In this document: positions 52,472 through 62,127 of the stretch, one piece after another
Numbering within the stretch: the stretch's first letter is position 1
Layout of the letters: every line of letters starts with the position of its first letter
Source: an uncultured Muribaculaceae bacterium
GTDB taxonomy: Bacteria > Bacteroidota > Bacteroidia > Bacteroidales > Muribaculaceae
Direction of reading: 5' to 3'
Assembly (NCBI GenBank): GCA_910578095.1
Contig: CAJTOZ010000009.1
Location: forward strand, 31,179-95,178
Length of the DNA stretch: 64,000 bases
Made by a program: the position numbers and the translations under genes
The notes under the pieces: model-generated
What the model was told of the DNA's origin: nothing
Seen by the model: the letters and a program-made list of their open reading frames with translations, nothing else
Database searches by the model: none

Positions 52472-53083
52472 ATGAATATCAGTAAAATAAGATTTGCCAT
52501 AGCTGTAGCTTTGACCATATGCGTGTTTTCTGCCCCTGCGTGCCATGCAGGTAGCCCTCTCGATGCTCTCAAGGGTGCCATCGGCGCTCTGGTGGGTGGC
52601 AGCGGCACATCCAAGACTATTCCGGAGGGCACATGGCGCTACTCCGGGCCGGCTGTGACTTTCAAGAGCGACAACGCCCTGCAGAACCTCGGCGGAGCTG
52701 CCGCCGGCACTGCTCTCGAAGCGAAGCTCAAGACATACTACGACAAGGTGGGGCTTCAGGACATGACTTTCACCTCCAGCGCCGATTCCACCTTTGTGAT
52801 GAAGGTGAAGAAAGCCACCCTCAAGGGCACCATAATCTATGGCGAGAGCGGCGAGTGCACGCTGCAGCTGCAAGGCATAGGAAAAATAGCCGGCGGCAAG
52901 TTCAACGCCCGGTGGCAGACGGTGGGCAACTCGCTGTCGCTCACCTTTGACATCTCCAAGCTGGTGGACCTCATCAGCAAGATAGCAGCCGTGTCCGGCA
53001 AGAGTAGCCTGCAGACCCTCACGAAGGTGCTCGAGAGCTACGACGGCGTGTATGCGGGCTTCCGGTTTGACAAGACCAACTGA
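52472..53083 (+). CDS. DUF4923 family exported protein
   Basis: 203-residue protein with a signal peptide (to about CHAGSP). The TIPEGTWRYSGPAVTFKSDNALQNLGG, YYDKVGLQDMTFTS and WQTVGNSLSLTFDISKLVDLI segments mark the DUF4923 family, a beta-rich Bacteroidales protein with no known role. It lies 17 bases after ftsE and overlaps trkH by one base (TGATG). Confidence 0.82.
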   Translation: MNISKIRFAIAVALTICVFSAPACHAGSPLDALKGAIGALVGGSGTSKTIPEGTWRYSGPAVTFKSDNALQNLGGAAAGTALEAKLKTYYDKVGLQDMTFTSSADSTFVMKVKKATLKGTIIYGESGECTLQLQGIGKIAGGKFNARWQTVGNSLSLTFDISKLVDLISKIAAVSGKSSLQTLTKVLESYDGVYAGFRFDKTN

Positions 53084-54960
53084 TGCCGTCGGGACCGCGA
53101 CATAGGTTTTCCTCCCTGAAAAAGCGCACGCTCTACCGCGTGCGCTTGTGGCAATATGCCTTCGGACGTTTCAGGCTGCACTTCGCAGCCGTGATCCGCG
53201 GCATATCCTCGGCCATCGGCGTGGTGGCCGCTGTGTCATCGCTGCTGTGCATCGTGGATCTGCTGCTGCTGGTGGGCTTCGACCACAATCCTTCCGACCG
53301 CGAGCTGCTGTACGGCGGTCTGCGTTTTGTGCAGGCTGTGTTTGCGGTGAATGTGGTCTACAATCTTGTGTTCAACACCCGCAGCACGCTGCGCGACACC
53401 CGCTGGCTCAAATGGGTGGTGGACTGCGGGGTGCTGATATCCTTGCTGCCGTGGCTGTATCCGCGTCCGGAAAATCCGTGGGTCCACTGGCTCGACGCGC
53501 TGCTCTACAGCCATGTGTTCCTCTCGGCAGTGCTTGCGGCCTATTCCGCTGTGAGCCTGTGCTTTCTTACGGTGCGCCTGATGGGCACACGCACCAACCC
53601 CTCGCTGCTGCTGTCGGCCAGTTTCCTGTTTTTCATCCTCATAGGGTCGCTGGTGCTGATGTTGCCCAAATGCACGCTGGTGCCCATAAGCTACGTGGAT
53701 TCGCTTTTCGTGAGCACGTCGGCGGTGTGTATCACCGGCCTGACGCCTGTCGACATATCGGCCACGTTCACGCCTCTGGGGCTTCTGGTGCTGTCGCTTC
53801 TCATCCAGATAGGCGGCCTTGGGGTGCTGACGTTCACGAGCTTTTTCGCGTTGTTCTTCAGCGGCGGCCCGAGCATATACAGCCAGCTGATGCTGCGCGA
53901 CATGGTGTATAGCCGCAGCCTCAACGCTCTCATACCCACCTTGCTGTATGTGCTGGGCTTCACGCTTGCCATCGAGGCTGCCGGGGCTGTGGCCATCTAC
54001 TTCTCTGTGCCGGACGCCATGGGCATGGATGTGGACGAGCGGATGGTGTTCTCGGCGTTCCTGAGCCTGTCGTCGTTCTGCAACGCCGGTTTCACGAATA
54101 TCCCCGACGGCATGTCCAACCCTCTGCTCATGGGTGGCGACCAGTCTATCTATGTGGTGGTATCGGCCATTGTGCTTGCCGGAGCCATCGGATTTCCGAT
54201 TCTTGTGAATTTCAAGGATGCCCTGAAGCTGAAGATGCGCCGTCTGTGGGCCCGTGTGCGCGGTCGCCGTTTTGTGTGTCCGGTGCATGTGTACGACCTG
54301 AACACCAAGCTGGTGCTCGCCACCACGTTTGTGCTGCTGGCCGTGGGAGCAGGCGGTTTTTTTGTGCTTGAGTACGACAATACGCTGCGCGGCATGTCGC
54401 TGTGGGAGAAGTGCGCCCAGAGCATTTTCAATGCCCTCACTCCCCGCAGTGCCGGTTTTGCCTCCGTCAGTCCGGCGGCCTTTCTGCCGGCCACGCTGCT
54501 GCTTGTTATGTTCCAGATGTGGGTGGGCGGTGCGTCGCAGTCGATGGCAGGCGGCATAAAGGTGAACACGCTTGCCGTGGTGGTGCTGAATCTGCGTTCG
54601 GTGGTGTACGGCCACCGCGGGGCGAGCGCGTGGCACCGCGGGCTGGCTGTGCCGAGCGTGCGGCGTGCGCATGCTGTGGTGGCCCTCAGCATAGCGGCGT
54701 ATGCTGTGTACGCATTTGTCATTCTGCTCCTGGAGCCCGGGATGGGTGCGCGTGCGCTGCTGTTCGAGACACTCTCGGCGCTGTTCACCGTGGGCTCCTC
54801 GCTCGGCGCCACCGAGCATCTGTGCGATGCCTCGAAGGTGGTGCTGTCCACGGCCATGTTTGTGGGGCGTGTGGGCATTCTGTCGCTTCTGATGGGCGTG
54901 GTGCGCGCTCCCAAGGACCCGTCGGAGCATTTTCCCAAGGAATCCGTGATTATAAACTGA
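53083..54960 (+). CDS. trkH: Trk-type potassium uptake membrane protein TrkH
   Basis: 625-residue channel-like transporter. The four pore-loop filters are visible as AVCITGLTPVD (near 217), FCNAGFTNIPDG (near 330), PRSAGFASVSP (near 457) and VGSSLGATEH (near 572). About 140 residues precede the first repeat and form extra helices. It imports K+ under control of TrkA, encoded 31 bases downstream. Confidence 0.95.
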   Translation: MPSGPRHRFSSLKKRTLYRVRLWQYAFGRFRLHFAAVIRGISSAIGVVAAVSSLLCIVDLLLLVGFDHNPSDRELLYGGLRFVQAVFAVNVVYNLVFNTRSTLRDTRWLKWVVDCGVLISLLPWLYPRPENPWVHWLDALLYSHVFLSAVLAAYSAVSLCFLTVRLMGTRTNPSLLLSASFLFFILIGSLVLMLPKCTLVPISYVDSLFVSTSAVCITGLTPVDISATFTPLGLLVLSLLIQIGGLGVLTFTSFFALFFSGGPSIYSQLMLRDMVYSRSLNALIPTLLYVLGFTLAIEAAGAVAIYFSVPDAMGMDVDERMVFSAFLSLSSFCNAGFTNIPDGMSNPLLMGGDQSIYVVVSAIVLAGAIGFPILVNFKDALKLKMRRLWARVRGRRFVCPVHVYDLNTKLVLATTFVLLAVGAGGFFVLEYDNTLRGMSLWEKCAQSIFNALTPRSAGFASVSPAAFLPATLLLVMFQMWVGGASQSMAGGIKVNTLAVVVLNLRSVVYGHRGASAWHRGLAVPSVRRAHAVVALSIAAYAVYAFVILLLEPGMGARALLFETLSALFTVGSSLGATEHLCDASKVVLSTAMFVGRVGILSLLMGVVRAPKDPSEHFPKESVIIN

Positions 54961-54991
54961 TAACTGTTTCTCAAAAAAAATATTCTGCGAT

Positions 54992-55693
54992 ATGCGCTAT
55001 CTTGTAATTGGCCTCGGCATCTATGGCAGCAATCTTGCCCGCGATCTCACGGAGATGGGGCATGAGGTGATAGGCGTGGATGTCAACCAGACGAATGTTG
55101 ACGAGATAAAGGATTATATATCCACTGTCTATCTCATAGACTCCACGGAGGAGGCGTCCCTGTCGGTGCTGCCGCTACGCAATGTGGATGTGGTGGTGGT
55201 GGCCATAGGCGAGAATTTCGGCGCGAGCGTGCGCACGGTGGCTTTGCTTAAGAAGATGGGTGTGGCGTGCCTGTATGCCCGTGCCATCGATAAGCTGCAC
55301 GAGGCCATACTCGAGGGTTTCGACATACAGCGCATCATCACTCCCGAGCAGCGTGCGGCCCGCGATCTGGCCCACGAGATGGAGCTCGGCTCGCGGATAC
55401 AGTCGCTGGAGGTGGACCGCGACCATTATGTGATAAAGTTTGCGGCTCCGGCCTATTTTGTGGGTCTGGCTGTGAGCGATATCCGCATGGAGATGAATTT
55501 CAAGCTGAATCTGGTGGCTGTGTGCCGCCGCACGGGCAGCACGAATATCCTGGGTGTGGCCCACCATGAGCCTGAGATGGTGTATCCGTCGGAGGCTCCG
55601 GAGGAGATCACGATCGAGGAGGGCGATGTGCTCACGGTGTTCGGCGCGCTGCGGGATTTCCGCGCCATGTACCGCCATATTTCCGACCGTTAG
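54992..55693 (+). CDS. trkA: Trk/Ktr potassium uptake regulator TrkA (RCK protein)
   Basis: 233-residue cytosolic gating subunit. The Rossmann RCK-N domain begins MRYLVIGLGIYGSNLARDL with VIGVDVN binding NAD(H) or ATP, and a C-terminal RCK-C domain (about 140-225, ending ITIEEGDVLTVFGALRD) follows. One RCK pair, so KtrA-like in length. It acts on the TrkH protein encoded next to it. Confidence 0.95.
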   Translation: MRYLVIGLGIYGSNLARDLTEMGHEVIGVDVNQTNVDEIKDYISTVYLIDSTEEASLSVLPLRNVDVVVVAIGENFGASVRTVALLKKMGVACLYARAIDKLHEAILEGFDIQRIITPEQRAARDLAHEMELGSRIQSLEVDRDHYVIKFAAPAYFVGLAVSDIRMEMNFKLNLVAVCRRTGSTNILGVAHHEPEMVYPSEAPEEITIEEGDVLTVFGALRDFRAMYRHISDR

Positions 55694-55709
55694 CGCTCCG
55701 GGCGATGCC

Positions 55710-56615
55710 ATGAATCCGTTTTACAGGGAGTATTCCGACTATCTTGCCGGCCGCTTTGCGGGCAAGGTGCAGAAGCTGACGGTCGACACGGGCGCTTCGT
55801 GCCCCAACCGCGACGGCACCTTCGGCCGCGGCGGCTGTGTCTATTGCAGCAACAGCGCTTTCTCGCCCATGGCCGGCAGCCGCGCCACTGTGGCGGAGCA
55901 GCTGGAGGCGGGTAAGGCGTTTTTTGCCCGCAAGTATCCGTCGATGCGCTATCTGGCCTATTTTCAGAGCCATACGGCCACTCATGCCGGTGCCGCGCTT
56001 TTTCTGCGGCAGGTGGAGGAGGCTATGGGTGTGGCCGGAGTGGTGGGGCTGGTGGTGGGCACGCGTCCCGACTGTATGCCCGATGGTGTGCTCGGCGCTC
56101 TGGCCGAGATCAACGCCCGGCGTATGCCGGTGATGGTGGAGTATGGCATGGAGAGTGCCTGCGATGCCACGCTGCGGCGCATCAACCGCTGCCACACGCA
56201 TGCGGCTACGGTGGATGCTGTGTGCCGCACGGCGCGTGCGGGCATGGATGCCGGCGTGCATCTGATATTCGGGCTCCCGGGGGAGAGCGAGGAGGATATG
56301 CTGCGCAGCGTGGATGCCGTGAACGCGATGCCTGTGGAGTTTGTGAAGTTCCATCAGCTGCAGGTGGTGCGTGGCACGCGTCTGGCGGCCGATGTGGCTG
56401 CCGGCCGCGAGTGTGTGGTGCCTTTCGGCGTGGATGCCTATGTGGATTTCTGCTGCCGGGTGGTGGGGCGTCTGCGCGGCGATATAGCCATCGACCGTTT
56501 CACGGCGCAGGCACCTCAGGATATGCTGATAGCCCCGCGCTGGGGCATCAAGAACCATGAGTTCACATCACGTCTGCAGCGTCGTCTGAGGGAGCTGTCC
56601 AGTAGTCGTAGCTGA
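55710..56615 (+). CDS. TIGR01212 family radical SAM protein
   Basis: 301-residue protein. CPNRDGTFGRGGCVYCSNSAFSP near residue 29 holds the iron-sulfur cysteines (spacing C-x9-C-x2-C), and YFQSHTATHA, VVGTRPDCMPDGVLG, EYGMESACDATLRRINRCH and GVHLIFGLPGESEEDM follow as in YhcC-type proteins. Function unknown. The start (MNPFYREYSDYLAGRF) is chosen from family length; the longer frame overlaps trkA. Its last 53 bases overlap the 3' end of truA on the other strand. Confidence 0.9.
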   Translation: MNPFYREYSDYLAGRFAGKVQKLTVDTGASCPNRDGTFGRGGCVYCSNSAFSPMAGSRATVAEQLEAGKAFFARKYPSMRYLAYFQSHTATHAGAALFLRQVEEAMGVAGVVGLVVGTRPDCMPDGVLGALAEINARRMPVMVEYGMESACDATLRRINRCHTHAATVDAVCRTARAGMDAGVHLIFGLPGESEEDMLRSVDAVNAMPVEFVKFHQLQVVRGTRLAADVAAGRECVVPFGVDAYVDFCCRVVGRLRGDIAIDRFTAQAPQDMLIAPRWGIKNHEFTSRLQRRLRELSSSRS

Positions 56616-57333
56616 CGTCCCAGAGAAACAGTGCGTGGGCCGGCATGGATGTGCCGGCGGCGCATCGGTCGGCGGCGTCGAGCACCTGCATGATGCCTGC
56701 GGGGGTCATTTTTCCGCGTCCTACCTCGACGAGTGTGCCGACGACGGCGCGCACCATGTTGCGCAGGAAGCGGTCGGCCGTGATTTCAAAGTACCATCGG
56801 TCTGTGCCTATGCGGTGCCAGCATGCGTGGCGCAGGTCGCAGATGTTGGTGCGTGCGTCGCTGTGCAGTTTGGCGAACGATGTGAAGTCGCGGCGGCCTA
56901 TGAGCAGTGCTGCTGCCTGGTTCATGGCGTCGAAGTCGAGGGTGGGGGATGCTTGCCAGGAGAGGTGGCGCACGAAGGGGTTGCGCGCGGTGTGTGCGTA
57001 GTAGCGGTAGGTGCGCGCGGTGGCGTCGAAGCGTGCGTGTGCGTCGGGGTGCACGGGTGTGATGGAGCGCACGGCTATGTCGGTGCCGGCCATGGCGTTG
57101 ACGGCGCGCAGCAGCGCGGCGATGTCGGCGATGTCGGGCAGGTCGGCGTGGGCTACCATGCGGCGCGCGTTCACGCCGGCGTCTGTGCGTCCGGCGCCTG
57201 TGAGGGGCACATCCATGCGCAGTGCCTTGGCGAATGCTTCCTCAAGGCATTGCTGCACCGATGTGTCGGCCGGTTGGCGCTGCCAGCCGTGGAAGGCTGC
57301 TCCGCGGAATGCGATGTCGATGAAACACCGCAT
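56563..57333 (-). CDS. truA: tRNA pseudouridine(38-40) synthase TruA
   Basis: 256-residue enzyme that isomerises uridines 38-40 in tRNA anticodon arms. The catalytic Asp is in GAGRTDAGVNARRMVAHAD near residue 51; RTYRYYAHT and FLRNMVRAVVGTLVEVG are family motifs. The tail after FLWDVSY is longer than usual (about 15 residues) and overlaps the convergent radical SAM gene by 53 bases. It starts 3 bases after speA. Confidence 0.95.
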   Translation of the reverse strand: MRCFIDIAFRGAAFHGWQRQPADTSVQQCLEEAFAKALRMDVPLTGAGRTDAGVNARRMVAHADLPDIADIAALLRAVNAMAGTDIAVRSITPVHPDAHARFDATARTYRYYAHTARNPFVRHLSWQASPTLDFDAMNQAAALLIGRRDFTSFAKLHSDARTNICDLRHACWHRIGTDRWYFEITADRFLRNMVRAVVGTLVEVGRGKMTPAGIMQVLDAADRCAAGTSMPAHALFLWDVSYDYWTAPSDDAADVM

Positions 57334-57336
57334 GTG

Positions 57337-59235
57337 TCAGTCTTTTTCGAGGTATGTGTAGCCGTAGAGGCCTGCGCGGTAGGTGCTTACGAAGTCGCGT
57401 CCTTCTTCGGGCGTGATGGAGCCGGCTTTCATGGACGATGTGACCCATGTCTCGACGTTGCGCACGAGTTTCTTGGGGGAGAACTGCACGTAGTCGAGTA
57501 CTTCGGCGACGGATTCGCCGTCGATGATCTGGTCGATTTCGTAGCGGTCTTTGTACACGCTGATGTGCACGGCGTTGGTGTCGCCGAAGAGGTTGTGCAT
57601 GTCGCCGAGTATTTCCTGGTATGCTCCTACGAGGAATACGCCTATGTAGTATGGCTCGCCGGGCTTGACGGCGTGTACGGGCAGTGCCGACTGCACTCCT
57701 TGCTGGGAGATGAAGTGGGTGATTTTGCCGTCGCTGTCGCATGTGATGTCCTGTATGGTGCAGGTGCGTGCGGGCTTTTCGTCGAGGCGCGAGATGGGTA
57801 TGATGGGGAATATCTGGTCGATGGCCCAGGAATCGGGAAGCGACTGGAAGAGGGAGAAGTTGCAGAAGTATTTGTCGGGGATCATGCGCGAGATCTTGCG
57901 GAGCTCTTCGGGTGCGTGTTTCATGCTTCCGGCGAGTTCGCCCACTTCGCGCGCTATGCTCCAGAACAGTTTTTCTATCTGTGCGCGTGTGCGCAGGTCG
58001 AGCATTCCGAGGCTGAACAGGTCGAGTGCTTCCTCGCGTATCTGGAGTGCGTCGTGCCAGCTTTCAAACATGCTTGCCTGGTCGAGTTTGTCCCATATCT
58101 GGTAGAGCTCGCGGGCGAGTTCGTGGGCGTCGGGCGACAGCTCTTCGGCGTCGCGCCACACGGGTAGCTGTGTGGTTTCGAGCACTTCGAATATGAGCAC
58201 GGAGTGGTGGGCTGTGAGGGAGCGTCCGCTCTCGGTGATTATGTTGGGCTGCTTGATGTCGTTTTTGGTGCATACGTCGACGAGTGCCGACACGGCGTCG
58301 TTGGCATACTCCTGTATGGAGTAGTTCATGGAGCTCTCGCTTGCGGAGCTGCGTGTGCCGTCGTAGTCGACGCCGAGGCCTCCGCCTATGTCGACGAAGT
58401 CTATGTCGAAGCCGGTTTTGCTGAGCTGGACGTAGAATTGCATGGCTTCGCGCAGTGCGTTTTTGATGCGTCGTATCTTGGTGATCTGGCTGCCTATGTG
58501 GAAGTGTATGAGCTTGAGGCAGTCTGTCATCTCACGTCGCTGCATGAAGTCGATGGCTTCGAGCAGTTCGGAGCTGTTGAGGCCGAATTTCGACTGGTCG
58601 CCTCCGCTTTCTTCCCATTTGCCGGAGCCTGAGCTGGAGAGCTTGATGCGTATGCCTATGTTGGGGCGCACTTTGAGGCGCTTGCCCACATCGGCTATGA
58701 GGCGCAGCTCGTTGAGTTTCTCGACCACGAGGTATATGCGCCGTCCCATTTTCTGGGCGAGCAGTGCGAGCTCGACGTAGCTTTCGTCTTTGTAGCCGTT
58801 GCAGATGACGAGTGCGTTGTCGGCGATGTTGGTGGCGAGCACGGCGTGCAGCTCGGGTTTGGAGCCGGCTTCGAGGCCTATGTTGAATTTTTTTCCGTAG
58901 GTGACGATTTCTTCCACCACGGGGCGCATCTGGTTCACCTTGATGGGGTAGATCATGAAGTTCTGCGCGGTGTAGTCGTAGGTGGCGGCTGCCTGCTTGA
59001 AGCAGTTGCTGATTTTCTCGATGCGGTTGTCGAGGATGTCGGGGAAGCGCAGCAGCACGGGGCAGGAGATGTCGCGCACCTGGAGCTCGTCGAGCACGTC
59101 TTTGATGTCGACGGGTGCGCATCCTTCGCGCGGTGTGACGACTACGTGTCCTTTGTCGTTGATGGAGAAGTAGTTGCGCCCCCATCCTGCGATATTGTAC
59201 AGCTCGGCGCTGTCTTCAATACGCCATTTTCTCAT
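57337..59235 (-). CDS. speA: Biosynthetic arginine decarboxylase
   Basis: 632-residue PLP enzyme that makes agmatine for putrescine and spermidine. It has WRIEDSAELYNIAGWGRNYFSIND at the N-terminus, the PLP lysine region IYPIKVNQMRPVVEE, GLEAGSKPEL, FHIGSQIT, IDIGGGLGVDYDG-type (DIGGGLGVDYDGTRS) and EVLDYVQ. It is transcribed from its own consensus promoter and is followed by truA. Confidence 0.96.
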   Translation of the reverse strand: MRKWRIEDSAELYNIAGWGRNYFSINDKGHVVVTPREGCAPVDIKDVLDELQVRDISCPVLLRFPDILDNRIEKISNCFKQAAATYDYTAQNFMIYPIKVNQMRPVVEEIVTYGKKFNIGLEAGSKPELHAVLATNIADNALVICNGYKDESYVELALLAQKMGRRIYLVVEKLNELRLIADVGKRLKVRPNIGIRIKLSSSGSGKWEESGGDQSKFGLNSSELLEAIDFMQRREMTDCLKLIHFHIGSQITKIRRIKNALREAMQFYVQLSKTGFDIDFVDIGGGLGVDYDGTRSSASESSMNYSIQEYANDAVSALVDVCTKNDIKQPNIITESGRSLTAHHSVLIFEVLETTQLPVWRDAEELSPDAHELARELYQIWDKLDQASMFESWHDALQIREEALDLFSLGMLDLRTRAQIEKLFWSIAREVGELAGSMKHAPEELRKISRMIPDKYFCNFSLFQSLPDSWAIDQIFPIIPISRLDEKPARTCTIQDITCDSDGKITHFISQQGVQSALPVHAVKPGEPYYIGVFLVGAYQEILGDMHNLFGDTNAVHISVYKDRYEIDQIIDGESVAEVLDYVQFSPKKLVRNVETWVTSSMKAGSITPEEGRDFVSTYRAGLYGYTYLEKD

Positions 59236-59267
59236 TCTGCTTACGGAAAAAAGTGGTTAATATTCGT

Positions 59268-59299
59268 GCAAAAGTAGTGAAAAATGTTGAGATGACAAA
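59268..59299 (-). promoter_or_regulatory. Promoter of speA-truA
   Basis: TACTTTTG (59275-59268, minus) with TTTG (59299-59296) 20 bases upstream is a full consensus. The TTTG overlaps the outer arm of the pgk terminator. Confidence 0.8.
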
Positions 59300-59328
59300 A
59301 GGGATGCGCTGTGTGGCGCATCCCTTTT
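59297..59328. terminator. Intrinsic terminator after pgk
   Basis: A perfect 13-bp stem (AAAAGGGATGCGC and its complement) with a 6-base loop; four T lie in the outer arm on each strand. It ends the pgk transcript 30 bases after the stop. Confidence 0.85.
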
Positions 59329-59358
59329 GGATGTCTGTGTGTGTGTGCGGTGGCGTTA

Positions 59359-60606
59359 TCAGCCTTTGATGGCTGCGATGCCGGGGAGCACTTTTCCTTC
59401 GATGGCTTCGAGGAGTGCGCCGCCGCCGGTGCTTACGTAGCTGACGCTGTCGGCGAGGCCGAATTTGTTGACGCATGCCACGGAGTCGCCGCCGCCCACG
59501 AGGGAGAATGCGCCGTTGTCGGTGGCTTCGACGATGGCTTCGGCGATGGCACGGCTGCCGGCTGCGAAGTTGTCGAACTCAAACACGCCTGCGGGGCCGT
59601 TCCAGAGGATGGTCTTGGCGCCGCGTATCACCTCGGCGAAGGCTTTGCGGGTTTCGGGGCCTGCGTCCACGCCTTCCCAGCCTTCGGGGATGTTCATGAC
59701 GGAGCACACCTGTGTGTTGGCGTCGTTGCTGAAGGCGTCGGCTGCGATGCAGTCGGTGCCGAGCACGAGGTTGACGCCTTTTTCCTTGGCCTGCTTCATG
59801 ATGTCGAGGGCGAGGTCGAGCTTGTCGTTCTCGCAGAGCGAGAGGCCGATGTTGCCGCCCATGGCTTTGGCGAAGGTGTAGGTCATGCCGCCGCAGAGGA
59901 TGAGGTTGTCCACCTTGTCCATGAGGTTTTCGATGATGCCGATCTTGGTCGACACTTTGGAGCCGCCCATGATGGCGGTGAAGGGGCGCTTGATGTTGCT
60001 GAGGATGTTGTCGACGGCCTGCACTTCTTTCTCCATGAGGTAGCCGAGCATTTTGTGGTCGGCGTCGAAGTTGTCGGCGATGACGGCTGTGGAGGCGTGC
60101 TTGCGGTGGGCGGTGCCGAATGCGTCGTTGACGTATACGTCGGCATACGAGGCGAGCTTCTTGGCAAATTCCTTCTGGCTTGCCTTCATGGCCTTCTTGG
60201 CGTCGTCGTAGGCGGGGTCTTCTTTGTCGATGCCCACGGGCTTGCCTTCTTCTTCGGGGTAGAAGCGGAGGTTCTCGAGCAGGAGCACTTCGCCGGGCTT
60301 GAGGGCTGCGGCTGCTTCCTGGGCGTTGGCGCAGTCGGGGGCGAATTTCACGTCGGTGCCGAGTGCCTTGGCCACATCGTCCTTGATCTGGGCGAGGGAG
60401 AATTTGGGGTTGACTTTGCCTTTGGGCTTGCCCATGTGCGACATGAGGATGAGGCTGCCGCCGTCGGCCAGGATTTTCTTGAGGGTGGGGAGGGCACCGC
60501 GGATGCGGGTGTCGTCCGTGACGTGGCCGTTTTCGTCCAGGGGCACGTTGAAGTCAACGCGCACGATCGCCTTCTTGCCGGCGAAGTTGAAGTTGTCGAT
60601 AGTCAT
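59359..60606 (-). CDS. pgk: Phosphoglycerate kinase
   Basis: 415-residue glycolytic enzyme making ATP from 1,3-bisphosphoglycerate. KKAIVRVDFNVPLDENG, SHMGKPKGK, LLENLRFYPEEEG, MGGSKVSTKIG, WNGPAGVFE and the nucleotide-binding LVGGGDSVA are present. It stands alone, with its own -7 box and terminator. Confidence 0.98.
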   Translation of the reverse strand: MTIDNFNFAGKKAIVRVDFNVPLDENGHVTDDTRIRGALPTLKKILADGGSLILMSHMGKPKGKVNPKFSLAQIKDDVAKALGTDVKFAPDCANAQEAAAALKPGEVLLLENLRFYPEEEGKPVGIDKEDPAYDDAKKAMKASQKEFAKKLASYADVYVNDAFGTAHRKHASTAVIADNFDADHKMLGYLMEKEVQAVDNILSNIKRPFTAIMGGSKVSTKIGIIENLMDKVDNLILCGGMTYTFAKAMGGNIGLSLCENDKLDLALDIMKQAKEKGVNLVLGTDCIAADAFSNDANTQVCSVMNIPEGWEGVDAGPETRKAFAEVIRGAKTILWNGPAGVFEFDNFAAGSRAIAEAIVEATDNGAFSLVGGGDSVACVNKFGLADSVSYVSTGGGALLEAIEGKVLPGIAAIKG

Positions 60607-60664
60607 AACGATATGAAAATTAACAGTATATATTTGTTGTTCGTTTCTTGTTTCTGTGATGTTG

Positions 60665-60672
60665 CAAAATTA
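60665..60672 (-). promoter_or_regulatory. -7 box of the pgk promoter
   Basis: TAATTTTG on the minus strand fits the consensus and gives a leader of about 50 bases before the ATG. No clear TTTG is found 19-21 bases upstream. Confidence 0.6.
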
Positions 60673-60713
60673 ACGAAAAAATTCCATAATTGAGCGTTAA
60701 ATTGCCATAATTC

Positions 60714-62111
60714 TTATTGGCCGTCCGCGAGCGGCTCCACTGTCTCCACTATCACGCTGTCTTCGCGTCTGTTGTTGAGGTACTGCCAATAAATCTCATT
60801 GCAGTCATGCGGCGGGGCTATTATTTGCTCTAAGCTGTCGTCGCCGTAAGTGCTGTCTATATGGTACATTTCGGAGGCGATGAGTTTCTGCTCGTCTTTC
60901 GGCAGCCGGTTCATCAGCTCCTGGTAGTGTTTCTGCGTAGTCGGGAACTCAATGCGTGTGCCGGCGACCTCGGTCAGCATCTGTTTTGCGTGTGCCGTAT
61001 GGGTGCGTGCGCACACATCGCAGATGTTGGCGTAGGGCAGGACGGATGTGGCCATGAAAAGGCCGGCGAACGACACCGGAATCCACACGAAGCGGCGAAA
61101 TCCGCGCACCCACAGACCGATGCACACCGCAAAGGCCCACAGGCAGAACAGCGCTCCGTACAGGCGCCATGGCGTGATGCCGTAGTCGTGGAGGCGGCGT
61201 GCCAGCCCCACGCCCATGAGCACGAGCAGCGGCAGCATGAGCCGGGGCAGCCATGTGGCTATGCGGCTCACCTGCGGGGCTTGCCTGCCGCACACGGTGG
61301 GGTACAGCAGGAATTCCACGAGCAGCACTGCGCCGAACAGCGACGCCACCGGCACCGACACCATCCCGTCCGGGAGGCTCCAGGCCAGGAGTATCTTGGC
61401 GCCGTAGATGTATAATATGAGCATCGACACGCACGTCAGCGGCAGAAACAGGTACAGCGCCAGTTTGGGGATAAGGCTTCCGGCATCTGCGTTTTGCGCC
61501 GTGCGGCTGCTGCCGAACGGTATGCGGCACATGAACACGAATACGGGCATGCACACGGCAAGCACGTTCAGCAGTATCTCCACGGTGTTCCAGCCCACAT
61601 CGCAGAGAAAGAGCGATTTCACAGTCAGGTGTATGCTCACAATGGCACCCGCTGTCACCAAGCCGATGAACGCACACAGCGAAGCCGAGGCCATCTGCTG
61701 CATGGCGAAGCGCCACGACCTCATCTCGTCCGGCGCTTGCTTCGCCGCAGGGATGAACAGTATAGCCGCAGCCACAGCCGCCCACACCGCCAGATGGCCG
61801 ATGTAGATGCTGACGCCCCAGCGGCCGCCGTATTGCGCCCACAGCCCGTCGGCGAGAGCTATGGCGCAGGCCGCCACGAGCAGTGCCGGGAGCAGTTTTC
61901 TGTGGGTTTTGCCGTTGCCGAACCATATGTACACCGCCGTGGTGTAGGCAATGGCGGTGCTGAGGAACATCGAGATCCATTTCTGCCCGATGGAGAATTG
62001 GATCACAAGCACGGAGTACACCGTAGCGACGGCCAGCAGCGCTACGGCGACGGGCATGCGCCGCGCACATTTGCGCGCGGCGGCGGCCAAGGTAAGAGGT
62101 GAGAGTTTCAT
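60714..62111 (-). CDS. DUF4153-like multi-pass membrane protein
   Basis: 465-residue membrane protein with about ten hydrophobic segments between residues 20 and 360 and a soluble C-terminal region of about 100 residues (TRIEFPTTQKHYQELMNRLPKDEQKLIASEMYHI). The layout fits DUF4153, a family with no known role; this is my best match but not certain. It lies 16 bases after prfA. Confidence 0.7.
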   Translation of the reverse strand: MKLSPLTLAAAARKCARRMPVAVALLAVATVYSVLVIQFSIGQKWISMFLSTAIAYTTAVYIWFGNGKTHRKLLPALLVAACAIALADGLWAQYGGRWGVSIYIGHLAVWAAVAAAILFIPAAKQAPDEMRSWRFAMQQMASASLCAFIGLVTAGAIVSIHLTVKSLFLCDVGWNTVEILLNVLAVCMPVFVFMCRIPFGSSRTAQNADAGSLIPKLALYLFLPLTCVSMLILYIYGAKILLAWSLPDGMVSVPVASLFGAVLLVEFLLYPTVCGRQAPQVSRIATWLPRLMLPLLVLMGVGLARRLHDYGITPWRLYGALFCLWAFAVCIGLWVRGFRRFVWIPVSFAGLFMATSVLPYANICDVCARTHTAHAKQMLTEVAGTRIEFPTTQKHYQELMNRLPKDEQKLIASEMYHIDSTYGDDSLEQIIAPPHDCNEIYWQYLNNRREDSVIVETVEPLADGQ

Positions 62112-62127
62112 GGTGTTGAAGTTTGGG

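Noticed and set aside
53236..54930. 564-residue open frame opposite trkH
   Set aside because: Arg/His/Gln-rich translation typical of the antisense of membrane-protein codons; TrkH pore motifs are on the plus strand.
56635..58167. 510-residue plus-strand open frame across truA and speA
   Set aside because: It crosses two recognised genes on the other strand and shows no protein-like features.
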